Source: Anaerolineae bacterium (lineage in GTDB: Bacteria > Chloroflexota > Anaerolineae > Anaerolineales > UBA4823). From it: a stretch of 64,000 nt of DNA. Positions within the stretch are counted from its first letter, which is position 1. The number at the start of each line of letters is the position of its first letter. Where the stretch lies: positions 62,001-126,000 of the forward strand of contig QOQU01000009.1 in NCBI GenBank assembly GCA_003327455.1. The letters run 5' to 3'. Of the stretch, positions 62,169 to 64,000 are shown one piece after another. A program made the position numbers and the translations under genes. The notes beneath the pieces were generated by a model that was not told where the DNA came from, did no database searches, and saw only the letters and a list, made by a program, of their open reading frames with translations.

Positions 62169-63160
62169 GCGAATATGAGAGGTTAAGGGACTCGGCGGTA
62201 TTTATTTGTGGTCATCCAAAATCTGGAACCACACTGTTGCTGAGCCTGCTTGACTCACACCCGCAACTGTTGGTTTATCCAGTCGAGTCAGTCTTCTTTC
62301 GCGGAGTTTGGCCTCGTTTGTGGAATCTTGACCATCAAGAAAGGCTTTCACTGGCAAAGCGTTTCTTGCTTCATTACTTTGAAAGCCAGAGCGCGGATCA
62401 TAAAAGTATGTTAGAGAAATACCTGAGTAGTGTGCAGCAGATGGATCAATTGTTGCCCTCAGATAAGGTAAGACACGAGGGGGATTATCTCAGTGCAGCA
62501 ATTTTTGCTTTTGCCCAGGCACATGATCTTGTCTTGACCTCTCTGCGATATTGGGTAGAAAAAACACCCTTCAATGAACTATACGCCGATCAAATTTTTC
62601 GCTGGTGGCCGGATGCTCGCTGTATCCACGTCGTGCGCGACCCGCGTGACAATTATGCAACGTATCGGCGCAAACATCCTAATTTGAGTCCTGAACGCTT
62701 CTCGCGGGCCTGGAATAGCAGTCTGGAGATGGGTCTCCGCAATCAACGGAGATACGGAAAGTCTCATTATCTCCTTCTTCGTTATGAGGATTTACTTCTC
62801 GACCCTGAAAAGACCATCTCAGATATCGCATTATTCCTGGATATCGAAAAGGATGAAAGTCTCTATCAGCCTACTAAACTTGGAGCGGCATGGCAGGGAA
62901 ACTCCATGTTTAACGATCGGTTTGCAGGGATTAGTAAGCGTCCGCTTGGACGGTGGAAAACTGAGTTAGATCAACCGGATGCCGCGTTTATTGAAGTTGC
63001 ATGCCGTAGAGGTATGAACATTTTGAATTATGAGCGCGAATCCGCTCTTTCTTTTCAGTCCTATTGGCGAATGTTGCGTTTCTATCTTGTACTGACTTGG
63101 CGTTTGCCTTACAGTCTCAAGCAAGCTGTTCGGCGTCACTATGGAGCGTTGCCGCAATAA
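62165..63160 (+). CDS. PAPS-dependent sulfotransferase
   Basis: 331 aa. The 5'-phosphosulfate loop CGHPKSGTTLLLSLLDSHPQL is at residues about 14-34 and the 3'-phosphate motif VVRDPRDNYATYRR near 157, with LRYEDLLLDPEKTISDIALFLDIE following, so the PAPS site is complete. It should sulfate a sugar (or other acceptor) of the exported glycan. Its start overlaps the preceding gene, so it belongs to the glycan operon. Acceptor not determinable; bacterial heparan-type sulfotransferases have the same layout. Confidence 0.9.
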   Translation: MSEYERLRDSAVFICGHPKSGTTLLLSLLDSHPQLLVYPVESVFFRGVWPRLWNLDHQERLSLAKRFLLHYFESQSADHKSMLEKYLSSVQQMDQLLPSDKVRHEGDYLSAAIFAFAQAHDLVLTSLRYWVEKTPFNELYADQIFRWWPDARCIHVVRDPRDNYATYRRKHPNLSPERFSRAWNSSLEMGLRNQRRYGKSHYLLLRYEDLLLDPEKTISDIALFLDIEKDESLYQPTKLGAAWQGNSMFNDRFAGISKRPLGRWKTELDQPDAAFIEVACRRGMNILNYERESALSFQSYWRMLRFYLVLTWRLPYSLKQAVRRHYGALPQ

Positions 63161-63181
63161 CTTTTCTTCATGGAGTGTTTG

Positions 63182-64000
63182 ATGAATTGGAATGACAAAG
63201 TTGTCTTAATCACCGGAGGAACCGGATCCTTTGGCAAAAAATTTGTCCAGATCATGCTGGAGGAGTACCATCCCGCAAAAGTGATCATCTTCAGCCGCGA
63301 TGAAATGAAACAGCATGAGATGCAGACGGGTGGCTTTAATCATCCCACCTTGCGCTATTTTATCGGGGATGTGCGCGATCTGGAACGTTTACGCCGCGCC
63401 ATGGCTGGTGTAGATATCGTCGTCCACGCGGCTGCTCTCAAGCAGGTCCCGGCTTGTGAATACAATCCCATGGAAGCGATCAAAACAAATATTCTCGGCA
63501 GCAGCAATGTAATCGAAGCAGCTCTGGATTGCAATGTCGAAAAGGTTGTTGCTCTCAGCACTGATAAAGCCGTTAACCCGGTCAATCTCTATGGTGCAAC
63601 CAAGCTGGCTTCGGAAAAACTGTTTGTGCAGAGCAATGCTTATGCAGCCGGAAAGCCGACCCGCTTTAGCTGTGTGCGCTACGGAAATGTGGTCGGCAGC
63701 CGTGGCAGTGTGGTGCCGATGTTCCTCAAACAGCGCGAAAACGGACGTCTGACGATCACGGATACGCGCATGACCCGCTTCTGGATCAGTTTGGAGGATG
63801 GTGTGCGCTTTGTTATCCGTTGCATCGAGCAGATGGAAGGTGGCGAGGTTTTTATCCCCAAGAGTCCGAGCATGCGCATCGTTGATCTTGCCAGAGCTAT
63901 TGCGCCGGATGCCCAGTTGGAAGTTATCGGTATTCGAGCGGGCGAAAAATTGCACGAGATGCTTATTCACGAAGACGAAGCCCGTTCGACCGTGGAATTG
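63182..64000 (+). CDS. UDP-GlcNAc 4,6-dehydratase (PseB/CapD-like), cut by window end
   Basis: First 273 codons from ATG 63182 (TGGAGTG upstream). VVLITGGTGSFGKKFVQIMLEEY, IIFSRDEMKQHEM, VVHAAALKQVPACEYNPMEAIKTNILG and LSTDKAVNPVNLYGATKLASEKLF are the PseB/FlaA1 short-form signatures; the usual Tyr is kept (LYGATK), with SV(R)YGNVVGSRGSVVP after. Inverting 4,6-dehydratases start pseudaminic acid or related deoxy-amino sugar synthesis. The remainder (probably about 50-60 codons) lies outside. Confidence 0.93.
   Translation, partial: MNWNDKVVLITGGTGSFGKKFVQIMLEEYHPAKVIIFSRDEMKQHEMQTGGFNHPTLRYFIGDVRDLERLRRAMAGVDIVVHAAALKQVPACEYNPMEAIKTNILGSSNVIEAALDCNVEKVVALSTDKAVNPVNLYGATKLASEKLFVQSNAYAAGKPTRFSCVRYGNVVGSRGSVVPMFLKQRENGRLTITDTRMTRFWISLEDGVRFVIRCIEQMEGGEVFIPKSPSMRIVDLARAIAPDAQLEVIGIRAGEKLHEMLIHEDEARSTVEL

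Overview
The window reads as chromosomal DNA of an anaerobic, probably thermophilic bacterium of the Chloroflexota, most likely class Anaerolineae. This placement is inference from gene content and style: a tungsten-type aldehyde ferredoxin oxidoreductase with a polyferredoxin, an F420-type luciferase-like oxidoreductase, a TtuA/TtuB tRNA-thiolation pair typical of thermophiles, GSI-alpha glutamine synthetase, Ser/Thr/Pro-rich membrane proteins with PP2C and FHA domains, and moderate GC. No tRNA, rRNA, CRISPR array, phage or insertion sequence was seen. The ends cut an ABC-F gene (left) and a pseB-like gene (right).

Region 1 (1-5.3 kb): partial ABC-F ATPase, LCP cell-wall ligase, a small EthD-like protein, an M23 peptidase, an SDR and an MFS exporter closed by a clear terminator. 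Region 2 (5.3-16.7 kb) holds ion-homeostasis genes: a minus-strand operon of KdpD-like kinase, KdpE-like regulator, an unrecognised 376-aa protein and a KimA/KUP-like transporter. After a DJ-1 protein and a GlcD-type FAD/Fe-S oxidase comes a CPA1 Na+/H+ antiporter whose C-terminal 108 residues resemble the PII-like c-di-AMP receptor DarA/PstA. Region 3 (16.7-19.7 kb): operon of four-cluster ferredoxin, AOR, MoaD-like protein and small hydrolase. Region 4 (19.8-28.8 kb): single-pass TPR-like protein with a Thr-motif-rich cytoplasmic tail, divergent from thioesterase-M42 peptidase-LLM oxidoreductase-pcm; RNase J with a structured leader; acyl-CoA dehydrogenase; a DUF433/DUF5615 toxin-antitoxin pair.

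Region 5 (29-39 kb) is housekeeping: dnaA and dnaK flanking a 543-bp AT-rich spacer full of inverted repeats, an S1-domain protein, fmdB-glnA, ttuA-ttuB, amrS and a FemAB/GNAT-like protein. Region 6 (39.2-44.6 kb) is a phospho-signalling cluster: a membrane protein with a degenerate PPM-like domain, an intact PP2C phosphatase, and a VWA-like/FHA protein. Region 7 (44.6-64 kb) is a surface-glycan locus: GDP-fucose branch (gmd, fcl), two large polytopic membrane proteins duplicated in tandem as A-B-A-B, a GT2, a UPF0104-type membrane protein, a winged-helix regulator, an epimerase, a Wzm/Wzt ABC exporter, a capsule-synthesis-like protein, a sulfotransferase and the start of pseB.

The most promising unusual items are the antiporter with a PII-like tail near a Kdp-type sensor and KimA-like importer, the A-B-A-B duplication, the PPM/FHA cluster, and several promoters whose -10 box lies 6-7 nt from the start codon (leaderless mRNAs).
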